Assembly (NCBI GenBank): GCA_017622495.1 | Contig: JAGAQY010000039.1 | Span: 1-62,640 of the forward strand | Direction: 5' to 3' | Length of the DNA stretch: 62,640 nucleotides | Source of the DNA: Bacteroidaceae bacterium | Lineage (GTDB): Bacteria > Bacteroidota > Bacteroidia > Bacteroidales > Bacteroidaceae | In this document: positions 43,201 to 51,684 of the stretch, one piece after another | Position numbering within the stretch: position 1 is the first letter of the stretch | Layout: every line of letters begins with the position of its first letter | The notes under the pieces: model-generated | What the model saw: only the letters and a program-made list of their open reading frames with translations | The model's database searches: none | What the model was told of the DNA's origin: nothing | Position numbers and translations under genes: made by a program

Positions 43201-43299
43201 ATACACATTTCCTCCATGAAAACCAATGGCAGAAGTGGCGAAGTGGCAGAGCGTGAAGATTTTTTTAATACTCATTATGCAAATTTCGAAATTAATATC

Positions 43300-43703
43300 T
43301 ACCTTTGTGGCATCCTTGCGCCGATACCTTAACATCAGTTGTACGAGTTAAGGTGGTAGGGCGGGGATGACATAATGGAAAAGCGTTTACTTAGCGCTTT
43401 GTTCTTAACATTCTGAAACTTCGCAACTTTCAATGTCTAGTTAAGACAAAGCAACGGTAGATGCTCATGGGTATGTTTATACCAAACAATCATCGTGGCT
43501 GTGCGTTAGTGCTGTTGCTGATTGGATGTATACATATCGGCGTGGGCTTCGGCGTTGCTCGTTTTACTAGACAGGGCAATGCGAAGGCCTCAGAGTGTGG
43601 GACGAGTGACAGTACAGATTCCCGCGCTTTTTCTTTTATTATATATGGTATCACGACAATGCCGAATCGGGGGAGTCTATAGGCTACACTAAAATGTAGA
43701 TAC
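43300..43703 (+). promoter_or_regulatory. Long leader of the BspA-like gene
   Basis: A TACCTTTG box at 43300-43307 implies a leader of about 390 bases. It is more G+C-rich than its flanks and contains the hairpins ACCTTAAC / GTTAAGGT (43326-43354) and AAAGCG / CGCTTT (43379-43400). It also has a 13-codon frame MEKRLLSALFLTF (43375-43416) and a 73-codon frame at 43461-43682. Whether it is a regulatory RNA, a set of leader peptides or a decayed gene start is open. Confidence 0.5.
43461..43682 (+). CDS. Possible small hydrophobic protein in leader
   Basis: An ATG-started 73-codon frame whose first 35 residues include a hydrophobic helix (GCALVLLLIGCIHIGVGFGV). It lies entirely inside the BspA-like leader, ends 21 bases before that gene, and is in a region that also folds into hairpins. 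I recognise no family, and it may not be translated. Confidence 0.3.
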   Translation: MLMGMFIPNNHRGCALVLLLIGCIHIGVGFGVARFTRQGNAKASECGTSDSTDSRAFSFIIYGITTMPNRGSL

Positions 43704-46049
43704 ATGAAAAAGACACGTTTGTTTACACTACTCGCAGCCATGTTGCTGTGTGTGCGGATGTCGGCGTATGATTTCTCGGCAGTGGCAACTTATGTGGAAG
43801 AGCCGTTGACGTATGAGGTGACGCTTTACTATTCTATCAATCCTGATGGGAAGACTGTGACTGTAACCAAGGGGCCCTCTGCGTATGATGCGGACATTGT
43901 TTCCATACCAGAGACGGTTGAATGGAACGGCAATACCTATACCGTAACAACCATCGGTTACCAAGCTTTTGAAAGCAGTGATTTGGGAATTGTGTTGATG
44001 GCGAATACTATTATTGAAGTGCAGGATTATGCCTTTAAAAGTAGTGGTGTAGATAGTGTGCGATTCTCTACAAATCTAAAAACCATTGGGGATTATGCGT
44101 TTAATGGCGCAGAGCAACTTACTTCTGTCGTTTTGCATGAGGGTTTGGAAAGCATCGGTGCTTATGCATTCCAGACTGGTGGATATTATAACAATCCAGG
44201 ATTACATCGAGTATCACTTCCTAATTCACTGACAGATATAGGTGAAAGGGCTTTTGCTTATCAAATCAAGTTGAATGAAGTGACGCTTCCTGAGGGTTTG
44301 AAAGAATTAAAAACTGGCACCTTTCAGTATTGTCCGAGCCTCAAAGGAATAGTGCTTCCCGAATCTCTGGAAGTAATAGGAGCAAATGCGTTTAGCGAAT
44401 CGGGACTTCAAACTGTGAATTTTCCCTCCTCATTGAAAGAGATTGGCAAGGAAGCCTTCAGCAAGTGCAGTCTCCTAGAAGTTATTTTACCCGATAATAT
44501 AGTAACTCTTGGAGAATACGCGTTCTCTCAAAATCGACAGATGACCTCTATCTCGTTTTCTAAAGGGATGAAGGTGTTGCCTAAAGATGTCTGTTCTTAT
44601 TGCGAGCAATTGGTTGATGTGAAGATTCCGGGAGGTATAGAAACTATAGAGTATGGAGCATTCTCTTATTGCAGTCGCTTGTCGCATGTGACATTGCCTG
44701 AGAGTGTAGTTGGATTGGGGGATGCAATATTTATGAGTTCAGGAATTGTTGCATTTGAATTTCCTAAGAATATTTCAACAGTTCCTACAGGCATGTTCCG
44801 TAGCTGCAATTACTTAAGCGAAATCAGCATGCCAAGCACAATAACAAAAATTGGTAATGGCGCTTTTGAAGATTGTGAAAATTTATCTGTTGTTAATCTT
44901 TCCGAATCGGTGACAAGTATTGAGAGAAGCGCGTTTGATGGTTGTAAATCATTGAAAGAGATAGCTCTGCCCACAAAACTGAATTTTATTGGTCAAAGAG
45001 CTTTCGGTGACTGTGATTCGCTTGAGAAAATAGAAGTACCCTCGAAGGTGAATAAGATAGAGCAATATGCTTTTGCAAACTGTGATTTGCTGAAAGAGAT
45101 AATAATACCCCACGAGACAGCTATAGTTGGACAGTACATGTTGAGCGGCTGCCCCAATCTAACGGAGGTACATTACCAACGTGCTATCCTTCCGGGTATT
45201 GATGGCATGGCTAATTATCCGAAGATTGTAGACGATAATAATGAAACGACTCTTTACGTCCCTCGTGGGGCCAAAGCAACTTATGAGGAATCTTCTGTAT
45301 GGAACAATTTTATGGCTATCGTAGAAGAAGATGTCCCCAACGTATACTACGAACTTAGCGCAAAGGTAGCCAAGGGCAAAGGCTCGGTGACTGTAGGCGA
45401 TGAGAATATTGTATATAATAAGGTGGACACACTGCTTAACTCCGCTGTCATCGTCACCTTCACTCCTGCCGAAGGGTATATGATAGAGACTGTGCTCTGC
45501 AATGGAGGGGACATTACAGCGGAACTGGGCGAAGCGTTGCAATATGAAATTGCCTCTGTAGAAGCCAACTATCAGTTTGAGGTTTACTACAAGGAAAAGC
45601 CCGTGACGCTTCATTTGGTGTCAGGACAGGGCGGAAGCATCGAACTGCTGATTGAGAAAGGAAGTCGCTTTACCTGCAACTTCAAGGAAGAGGAGGGATG
45701 GCGTATAAATACTGTACTCTTCAATGGAGGTGATGTGACTGCAGAGTGGAACGCTACTGATGGCTATACTACACCGATGATAACAGGCGAGTCTACTCTT
45801 AGCGTATCGTTCGAACTTGTGAACAGCGTTACCAATCGAACCATCAGCCGCTTGAAGGCCTATTCGAGAGAAGAGGGTGTGCTGACGATTGAGGGCTTGA
45901 CCGCAGGCGAACAAGTATATATCTATTCTGCGGAGGGTAAACTGGAAACTTCGTTCAACAGTTCTTCAAGCACCGTGAAGGTGAGTCTGCCCACTGATGC
46001 CATATATGTGGTAAATACTGCTGATGGAACCGTGAAAGTGGGCATGTAA
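43704..46049 (+). CDS. BspA-type leucine-rich repeat surface protein
   Basis: A 781-residue exported protein. After the signal peptide (ending RMSAYD) about 18 leucine-rich repeats of the BspA/TpLRR (LRR_5) type run from about 60 to 520, with the recurring pattern IGxxAFxxCxxLxxVxLPxxL. Two InlB-like beta repeats follow (about 550-630 and 630-700, with CNGGDITAE and FNGGDVTAE). The last about 75 residues (YSREEGVLTIEGLTAGEQVY...) resemble a C-terminal sorting domain of the type IX pathway. Such proteins usually mediate adhesion. It has a long leader upstream and a strong terminator at 46089-46128. Confidence 0.9.
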   Translation: MKKTRLFTLLAAMLLCVRMSAYDFSAVATYVEEPLTYEVTLYYSINPDGKTVTVTKGPSAYDADIVSIPETVEWNGNTYTVTTIGYQAFESSDLGIVLMANTIIEVQDYAFKSSGVDSVRFSTNLKTIGDYAFNGAEQLTSVVLHEGLESIGAYAFQTGGYYNNPGLHRVSLPNSLTDIGERAFAYQIKLNEVTLPEGLKELKTGTFQYCPSLKGIVLPESLEVIGANAFSESGLQTVNFPSSLKEIGKEAFSKCSLLEVILPDNIVTLGEYAFSQNRQMTSISFSKGMKVLPKDVCSYCEQLVDVKIPGGIETIEYGAFSYCSRLSHVTLPESVVGLGDAIFMSSGIVAFEFPKNISTVPTGMFRSCNYLSEISMPSTITKIGNGAFEDCENLSVVNLSESVTSIERSAFDGCKSLKEIALPTKLNFIGQRAFGDCDSLEKIEVPSKVNKIEQYAFANCDLLKEIIIPHETAIVGQYMLSGCPNLTEVHYQRAILPGIDGMANYPKIVDDNNETTLYVPRGAKATYEESSVWNNFMAIVEEDVPNVYYELSAKVAKGKGSVTVGDENIVYNKVDTLLNSAVIVTFTPAEGYMIETVLCNGGDITAELGEALQYEIASVEANYQFEVYYKEKPVTLHLVSGQGGSIELLIEKGSRFTCNFKEEEGWRINTVLFNGGDVTAEWNATDGYTTPMITGESTLSVSFELVNSVTNRTISRLKAYSREEGVLTIEGLTAGEQVYIYSAEGKLETSFNSSSSTVKVSLPTDAIYVVNTADGTVKVGM

Positions 46050-46088
46050 GATAAGTGAAAGACGGATAAAGGCTAGCATATAGCAATA

Positions 46089-46128
46089 AAAAAGGAGCAG
46101 GAATCCATTGAGTTTCCTGCTCCTTTTT
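46089..46128 (+). terminator. Terminator of the BspA-like gene
   Basis: Perfect 15-bp stem AAAAAGGAGCAGGAA / TTCCTGCTCCTTTTT with a 10-base loop. Confidence 0.95.
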
Positions 46129-46188
46129 ATGCTGTATTGATTACTCCCTCGTCACAGCGGATATACCCCTATCCACCGTATTTGAGTA

Positions 46189-46251
46189 TCAGGGTCTTTG
46201 ACCCGATAAAAACATAAATCCACGGAAGGTTTTCGAAGAATAGGCGCAGGC
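46189..46251. repeat. Direct repeat left of the ATPase-nuclease gene
   Basis: Contains ATCAGGGTCT and GGAAGGTTTTCGAAGAATAG, matching 48210-48276 to the right of the gene (ATCAGGGTCT, GAAGGTTTCGAAGAATAGGC). The pair brackets the ATPase gene. Confidence 0.65.
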
Positions 46252-46311
46252 TTACTTCAAAGGCCTTCTGTGGAGTTATGGCCTTAACAGCCCTTATTCG
46301 TTTGCCTTTCC

Positions 46312-46440
46312 CTTCGGCTTTTTCGTCAAGGCTGCCGTCTTCGGCTTTTTCGTCAAGGCTGCCGCCTTCGGCCTTTTAGCTAAGGCTGCTGCCTTCGGCC
46401 TTTTAGCTAAGGCTGCCGCCTTCGGCCAGCGACCTAAAGG
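46312..46440. repeat. Tandem repeat, 4.5 units of 27 bp
   Basis: Units CTTCGGCTTTTTCGTCAAGG... at 46312, 46339, 46366 and 46393, then a partial unit. Units 1-2 have TTTTTCGTCAAGG and units 3-4 CTTTTAGCTAAGG. Related in reverse complement to the array at 1425-1503. Both stand beside GCGACCTAAAGG. Confidence 0.9.
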
Positions 46441-46543
46441 TTCATTGGTTAATCAAGTTCAACCCAAATTATCAACTTTGCCGAAAAATATCGATACCGC
46501 TGCGGAAAATGGTAAAATTTTTGAGTTTCCGCAGTGATATCGC

Positions 46544-46574
46544 TTGTTTTTATTAGAAAAGTGCATTACTTTTG
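46544..46574 (+). promoter_or_regulatory. Promoter of the ATPase-nuclease gene with upstream dyad
   Basis: TTG (46544-46546), 20-base spacer, TACTTTTG (46567-46574), ATG at 46600. Just upstream is a perfect dyad CTGCGGAAA ... TTTCCGCAG (46500-46533), a possible operator. Confidence 0.7.
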
Positions 46575-46599
46575 CCGAAGAATTCTTTCATTGTCAATT

Positions 46600-48024
46600 A
46601 TGGAATATAGGAAGTCAATTGTAGGAAGAAAGCATGAGCAGGAGATTCTGCAAATGTGCGTAGATTCTCCCAAAGCTGAGTTTATTGCAGTATACGGACG
46701 TAGGCGTATAGGGAAAACATATTTGGTGAAGCAATTCTTTGGAGAGAAGTTTGACTTTTACACCACAGGAATCTATAATGTGTCGAGAGCTGAGCAACTG
46801 AAACGTTGGCAAGAGCAGCTATATCGGTATAGTGGTACAAAACGGACACGGCCCAAAGACTGGTTTGAGGCTTTTATGCAGTTACAGGAATTTGTAGAGT
46901 CCTTATCAGATAAAGAGTGCGTGTCCATTTTTATAGACGAATTACCTTGGTTAGACACTCCCAAATCAGGATTTATACGTGCCTTGGAACTGTTCTGGAA
47001 TAGTTGGGCTGCAGACCGCAGGGGCCTTAAACTTGTGGTATGTGGCAGTGCCACTACATGGATGACTAATAAATTGCTGGGAGATAAAGGAGGCCTGCAT
47101 AATCGTGTAACGAGGGCTATCCGATTATCTCCGTTTACTCTGAAAGAGACAGAGGAGTATTTGAAAAGCATTGGTATAGAATGGGCGCGTTCTGAGGTAT
47201 TGGACGCTTATATGATATTGGGAGGAACTCCATTTTACTTGTCACTATTACGTCCCGAACTTAGTCTGTCGCAGAATGTGGACGAACTCTTCTATAGCCA
47301 AAATGCGACATTAAATGCAGAGTATGATTTCTTGTTCACTTCGCTATTCAACGATGCTGCGCTATATCGTCGGGTGGTAGAGACACTCGCCTCTAAACTT
47401 AGAGGTATGACCCGCGAGGAACTTATTAAGGCACTTAAAGTTGCAGACAATGGTTTAATGTCCGAAGTGTTGGACAATCTCAGAAAGTGCGATTTTATAC
47501 GTAGCTATCAGGCTTTTGGGAAGAAGGAGAAAGGCGCAATATTCCAGCTGGCAGATATGTACACGCTGTTTTATCTTCGTTTTGTAAAAAACTATTATGG
47601 TTTGGATGAGCATGCGTGGTCAAAAATGAATGACGCCCGTCGCAACGTTTGGGCCGGCTATGCTTTCGAACAAGTATGCATTCATCATATCAATCAGATT
47701 CGTCAAGCACTTGGGATTAGTGGAATCGCAAGCGATGTAAGTGCGTGGTATTGCAAAGACGACCAGCAGGGAGCGCAGATAGATCTTGTGATTGACCGTA
47801 GCGACAAGTCGATAGATTTATGTGAAATGAAATACTGTGACCATCAGTTTGAATTGAAGAAAGAGTATGTGGAATGGATGCGCGAACGACGCGAGCTCTT
47901 CAAACTGAAAACAGGCACACGAAAATCTCTTCGCCTAACAATGGTTTCTTCTGGTGGCATCAAATTGGGGAAATATTCGTCTGCAATACAAGGAAATGTA
48001 GTACTGGACGATTTGTTTGAATAA
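46600..48024 (+). CDS. AAA ATPase with DUF234-type nuclease tail
   Basis: A 474-residue protein: N-terminal AAA domain with Walker A VYGRRRIGKTYL (about 32-43) and Walker B ECVSIFIDELPWLD (about 105-118), and a CGSATTWM sensor. A winged helix covers about 265-310 (REELIKALKVADNGLMSEVL). The C-terminal part has FQLADMYTLFYLRFV (DUF234 type) and a PD-(D/E)xK-like nuclease motif GAQIDLVIDRS...LCEMKY (about 390-410). It is unrelated in detail to the ATPase at 190-1368. Start at 46600 follows the promoter at 46544-46574. Direct repeats flank it, suggesting an acquired module. Role unknown. Confidence 0.8.
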   Translation: MEYRKSIVGRKHEQEILQMCVDSPKAEFIAVYGRRRIGKTYLVKQFFGEKFDFYTTGIYNVSRAEQLKRWQEQLYRYSGTKRTRPKDWFEAFMQLQEFVESLSDKECVSIFIDELPWLDTPKSGFIRALELFWNSWAADRRGLKLVVCGSATTWMTNKLLGDKGGLHNRVTRAIRLSPFTLKETEEYLKSIGIEWARSEVLDAYMILGGTPFYLSLLRPELSLSQNVDELFYSQNATLNAEYDFLFTSLFNDAALYRRVVETLASKLRGMTREELIKALKVADNGLMSEVLDNLRKCDFIRSYQAFGKKEKGAIFQLADMYTLFYLRFVKNYYGLDEHAWSKMNDARRNVWAGYAFEQVCIHHINQIRQALGISGIASDVSAWYCKDDQQGAQIDLVIDRSDKSIDLCEMKYCDHQFELKKEYVEWMRERRELFKLKTGTRKSLRLTMVSSGGIKLGKYSSAIQGNVVLDDLFE

Positions 48025-48209
48025 CCTCCGTTATCAAGTGCTCAAGATGTTAATCGCGTTGTATAATCATTTTTCCTAAAGTTGCAACCAATTTTTGTAT
48101 AAGTATATTCGGTCCTATAAGGCCTTTCCTCAGATTTTGGACTCAGTGTGTACAAAATTCCTGTCGCTTACTTGGACGCATTATCGCGCATTGCTTCTTG
48201 TAACAGAGA

Positions 48210-48276
48210 CATCAGGGTCTGTGCTCCGCGATGTTAGCACAAACTCCACAGAAGGTTTCGAAGAATAGGCGTAAGC
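48210..48276. repeat. Direct repeat right of the ATPase-nuclease gene
   Basis: Partner of 46189-46251. The rest of the 48025-48702 gap has no convincing gene. It includes a GC-rich stretch at 48290-48400 with a 69-codon minus-strand frame that I do not trust. Confidence 0.6.
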
Positions 48277-48548
48277 AGCGCGATATGAAAGCGCTGCTTA
48301 ACTTCTGTTCTCCTCCTTACGCCTTGCGCTCCTCCCTTTCTTTCCGCCCAATCCCCAAGGCGGACGAAAAGAATGCAACCACGGGCGATTAGAGAAATGC
48401 AAAGCGTTAGCAAGAAAAAGGAAACGATAACAATCTGCCACAAGAACGAAAAAGTCTATACTTCCGATTTCTGTGCCGTGTAAGCAATCCGCAGGGTTTG
48501 CCTTACATTATGCTACAAAATTTTTAACTTGTGTGGAACAAGTAGAAG

Positions 48549-48612
48549 CTTGGCTGCGCCTCAGGAAATTACAAATAAATTTACATTTCCGCTCGGCTTG
48601 CACAAACTTTGT
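48549..48612 (+). repeat. Promoter-bearing dispersed repeat, copy 3 (inverted)
   Basis: TGGCTGCGCCTCAGGAAATT then ATTTCCGCTCGGCTTGCAC and AAACTTTG, the same element as at 8671 and 34065 but in the opposite orientation. The -7 box is AAACTTTG here. It points toward the parC terminator from the antisense side. Confidence 0.7.
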
Positions 48613-48642
48613 ACGAGATTTGCATTCGTTTCGTCCTATAAT

Positions 48643-48681
48643 ATAAAAAGAAAGCAGGAAACTACGCGAGTCTCCTGCCTT
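48643..48681 (-). terminator. parC terminator
   Basis: On the minus strand, GCAGGAGACT / AGTTTCCTGC hairpin followed by TTTCTTTTTAT. Duplicated at 41885-41926. Confidence 0.85.
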
Positions 48682-48702
48682 CTCATTTATTCCTATATGT
48701 GG

Positions 48703-51432
48703 TTACTCCTCCTCAAACAAGTTGAGCTGCTCGCTTGCGGGCTCCTCGGGAGTGTTGGCCGCCTCATCGGCTGCCTCTGTCTCCTCGGGCTGCTCGGTGA
48801 CTTCAGGCTTGGGATGGCGTGTGGGCTCCAGCTCTTCGAAGCTGGCCACCTCGAAGTTGGTGACGCGCTTGCCTATGGCCTTGAAGCCCTTGATGAGGGC
48901 AAACTCCTCGGCATCGATGACGAGCGGCTCGCGGAAGCTGTCGCCACCACCGAAGTTGACCTGAATGAGCGGGTATGCCTCGCAGGTGAGCAGGGTGAGG
49001 CTGCTGTCCTTGTGCTCATCGACGAAGGTGTTCTTCTTTGCCGTAGCCTCCATCAAGAAGCGCTTGATGTAGTAGAAGCCCTTCTGTGAGGCGTTGCGCA
49101 CGATAGCGGTCCACACCTTGTCGGGGCAGTACTTCTCGATATAGAGGATATTGTCTTCGTAGTGGTTGTTGGCGTCGAAGTCCGAGAGGTAGAACTCGCC
49201 GTTCTTCAGTACCACGAGGATGCGGTCGTCGCTGTGGAACTCGCCCAGGTACTCGCCATGCCCGTCGAAGTCGAGACGCAGGATGTCGCGGTCGAACCAC
49301 ACCTTGCGGCCGCCGAGCGTGGAGGCTCCGTGGGCCTTGAGCCCGATGCGCTGCACCTCGAGGCGGGTGAGCAGGTTGCCCATGGAGCCGCGTCCCTTGA
49401 TGCCTATCTCGCTGAAATCTTTCTCGATGACGGTCTTGCGCAGGTTGGGCACGGGCTTGAGCTGTACCTTGATAATCTCGGCCTCGCCGTTGGGGTTGGC
49501 TGTGAAGTAGGCGATGCGCGAGCCGGGCTTGCCTTGGGTGAGGTTGTACTCGCGGTCGCGGTTGGTGCCGGTGACGGCAAAGCGCTTGATGTAGTGGGGG
49601 CCGCCACGTCCGTCGCGGTATACCACATTATATATGGTGCGCTTGTCGTTCTTCTTGTAGATGCCTACGTGGATGACGCCGGGGCCTACAAACATCTTCT
49701 CGGCCACACGCACAATCTTGTAGCGGCCGTCCTTGTAGAAGAGGATGATGTCGTCGATGGACGAGCAGTTTGACACAAACTCATCCTTCTTGAGCGATGT
49801 GCCGATGAAGCCCTCCTCGCGGTTGATGTAGAGCTTCTCGTTGGCTTCGATAACCTTGGCGGCCTCGATGTTCTCGAAGTTGCGCAGCTCGGTCTTGCGG
49901 GGGTAGGCGGCGCCGTACTTGGTCTTGAGCATGGTGAACCAGCGGGTGGTGACGCCTACCATATCGGAGAGTTCCTTGTCGATCTCCTCTATCTCGGCAC
50001 GCATGCGGGCCATCAGCTCATCGGCCTTGTCCTTGTTGAACTTGAGGATGCGGGCCATCTTAATTTCCATCAGGCGCAGGATGTCGTCCTTGGTGACCTC
50101 ACGCACAAAGGTGGGGTAGTAGGGTGTCAGGCGCTCGTCGATATGTTCGCAGGCAGCATCCATCGTGGGCGCTTGCTCGAATTTCTTATCCTTATAAATA
50201 CGCTCCTCGATGAAGATTTTCTCCAGTGAGGCGAAGTGCAGCTGCTCGAGGAGTTCGTTCTTGCGAATCTCGAGTTCCTGGCGCAGGAGGGCAAGCGTGT
50301 TGTCCACCGACTTGCGCAGCACGTGGCTCACGCCAAGGAAGTGGGGCTTGTTGTCGTCGATGACGCAGCAGTTGGGCGAGATGCTGATTTCGCAGTCGGT
50401 GAAGGCATAGAGCGCGTCGATGGTCTTGTCCGATGATACGCCCGGTGCCAAGTGCACGAGGATTTCCACCTCGGCAGCCGTGTTGTCGTCGACTTTGCGG
50501 ATTTTTATCTTACCCTTCTCGGCAGCCTTCAGTATGGAGTCGATGAGCGTTGTCGTCGTCTTGCTATAGGGAATCTCGGTGATGGCCAGCGTCTTGTTGT
50601 CCAACTTGTTGATGCGGGCACGCACACGCACTGCTCCGCCACGCTCGCCGTCGTTGTAGCGGGCCACGTCGATGAAGCCGCCCGTCTGGAAGTCGGGGTA
50701 GAGCACGAAGTCCTCGCCCTTGAGATAGCTGATGGCGGCATCGCACAACTCGTTGAAGTTGTGTGGAAGAATCTTCGATGACAGACCTACGGCAATACCC
50801 TCGACACCCTGAGCGAGGAGCAAGGGAAACTTCACCGGCAGGGTGATGGGCTCCTTGTTGCGGCCGTCATACGAGAGCTTCCACTCCGTGGTCTTGGGAT
50901 TGAACACCACCTCGAGCGCAAACTTCGACAGGCGTGCCTCGATGTAACGCGGAGCGGCAGCCCCGTCGCCCGTGAGGATGTTGCCCCAGTTACCCTGGCA
51001 ATCGATGAGCAGGTCTTTCTGCCCGAGCTGCACGAGGGCGTCGCCGATGGAGGCGTCGCCGTGAGGGTGATACTGCATGGTATGTCCCACGAGGTTGGCC
51101 ACCTTGTTGTAGCGTCCGTCATGCTTCTCCTTCATCGAGTGAAGGATGCGGCGCTGCACCGGCTTGAAGCCGTCGTTGATATGGGGCACGGCACGCTCGA
51201 GGATAACGTAGGAGGCATAGTCGAGAAACCAGTTCTGATACATTCCCGAGAGCTGGTACTTCACGGTATCGTCCTTGCCACTCTTCTTCTTCGGCTGGTA
51301 GTGGGCATGGCCCTCTGGCACGTTATCGTCAACGTCAACGTTTTCGTCAGCGTTAACGTCAACGTTATCGTCAGCGTCAACGTTATCGTTTTCGTAAACC
51401 TCTGCGTCTTTATTGAAATCTTCTTCGCTCAT
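48703..51432 (-). CDS. parC: DNA topoisomerase IV subunit A (ParC-like)
   Basis: A 909-residue type IIA topoisomerase A subunit that cuts and rejoins DNA together with ParE to decatenate chromosomes. The breakage-reunion domain has GMYQNWFLDYASYVILERA, GHTMQYHPHGDASIGDAL, and the catalytic Tyr163 in APRYIEARL. The C-terminal beta-pinwheel is divergent, without a canonical QRGGKG GyrA box (IKGRGSMG is nearest), so I call ParC and not GyrA. The first 40 residues are a low-complexity acidic stretch (DNVDADDNVDVNADENVDVD), encoded by near-tandem AACGTT-ATCGTC repeats. The C-terminal tail is Glu-rich (SEQLNLFEEE). The promoter at 51462-51492 is clear. Confidence 0.9.
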   Translation of the reverse strand: MSEEDFNKDAEVYENDNVDADDNVDVNADENVDVDDNVPEGHAHYQPKKKSGKDDTVKYQLSGMYQNWFLDYASYVILERAVPHINDGFKPVQRRILHSMKEKHDGRYNKVANLVGHTMQYHPHGDASIGDALVQLGQKDLLIDCQGNWGNILTGDGAAAPRYIEARLSKFALEVVFNPKTTEWKLSYDGRNKEPITLPVKFPLLLAQGVEGIAVGLSSKILPHNFNELCDAAISYLKGEDFVLYPDFQTGGFIDVARYNDGERGGAVRVRARINKLDNKTLAITEIPYSKTTTTLIDSILKAAEKGKIKIRKVDDNTAAEVEILVHLAPGVSSDKTIDALYAFTDCEISISPNCCVIDDNKPHFLGVSHVLRKSVDNTLALLRQELEIRKNELLEQLHFASLEKIFIEERIYKDKKFEQAPTMDAACEHIDERLTPYYPTFVREVTKDDILRLMEIKMARILKFNKDKADELMARMRAEIEEIDKELSDMVGVTTRWFTMLKTKYGAAYPRKTELRNFENIEAAKVIEANEKLYINREEGFIGTSLKKDEFVSNCSSIDDIILFYKDGRYKIVRVAEKMFVGPGVIHVGIYKKNDKRTIYNVVYRDGRGGPHYIKRFAVTGTNRDREYNLTQGKPGSRIAYFTANPNGEAEIIKVQLKPVPNLRKTVIEKDFSEIGIKGRGSMGNLLTRLEVQRIGLKAHGASTLGGRKVWFDRDILRLDFDGHGEYLGEFHSDDRILVVLKNGEFYLSDFDANNHYEDNILYIEKYCPDKVWTAIVRNASQKGFYYIKRFLMEATAKKNTFVDEHKDSSLTLLTCEAYPLIQVNFGGGDSFREPLVIDAEEFALIKGFKAIGKRVTNFEVASFEELEPTRHPKPEVTEQPEETEAADEAANTPEEPASEQLNLFEEE

Positions 51433-51461
51433 AGAGTATATCTGGTATTATTTTTAATAGG

Positions 51462-51492
51462 CAAAGGTAGCATAAACAATCGAATAAACCAA
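51462..51492 (-). promoter_or_regulatory. parC promoter
   Basis: Minus strand: TTG (51490-51492), 20-base spacer, TACCTTTG (51462-51469). A plus-strand TAACTTTG at 51632-51639 is the likely glyS -7 box. Confidence 0.75.
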
Positions 51493-51684
51493 GTTTATTT
51501 TCATCGAAGGCCCTGAACCTCCGTGAAGAGGAGCGAAAAAGGGTGTGGCGATTGGGGCTGTGACAAGCGAATTATTTGTTAAACAATAGAAATAATGCAA
51601 ACTTTGATTTCGGATAACCGAAACTTTGCATTAACTTTGCACTTTGATTCTTAAGTATCAGACGAAACATAAACTATTATAATT

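Noticed and set aside
48234..48443. 69-codon minus-strand frame with a hydrophobic start
   Set aside because: It lies in a repeat-containing gap, has no promoter or family match, and its second half is Arg-rich repeat-like sequence.
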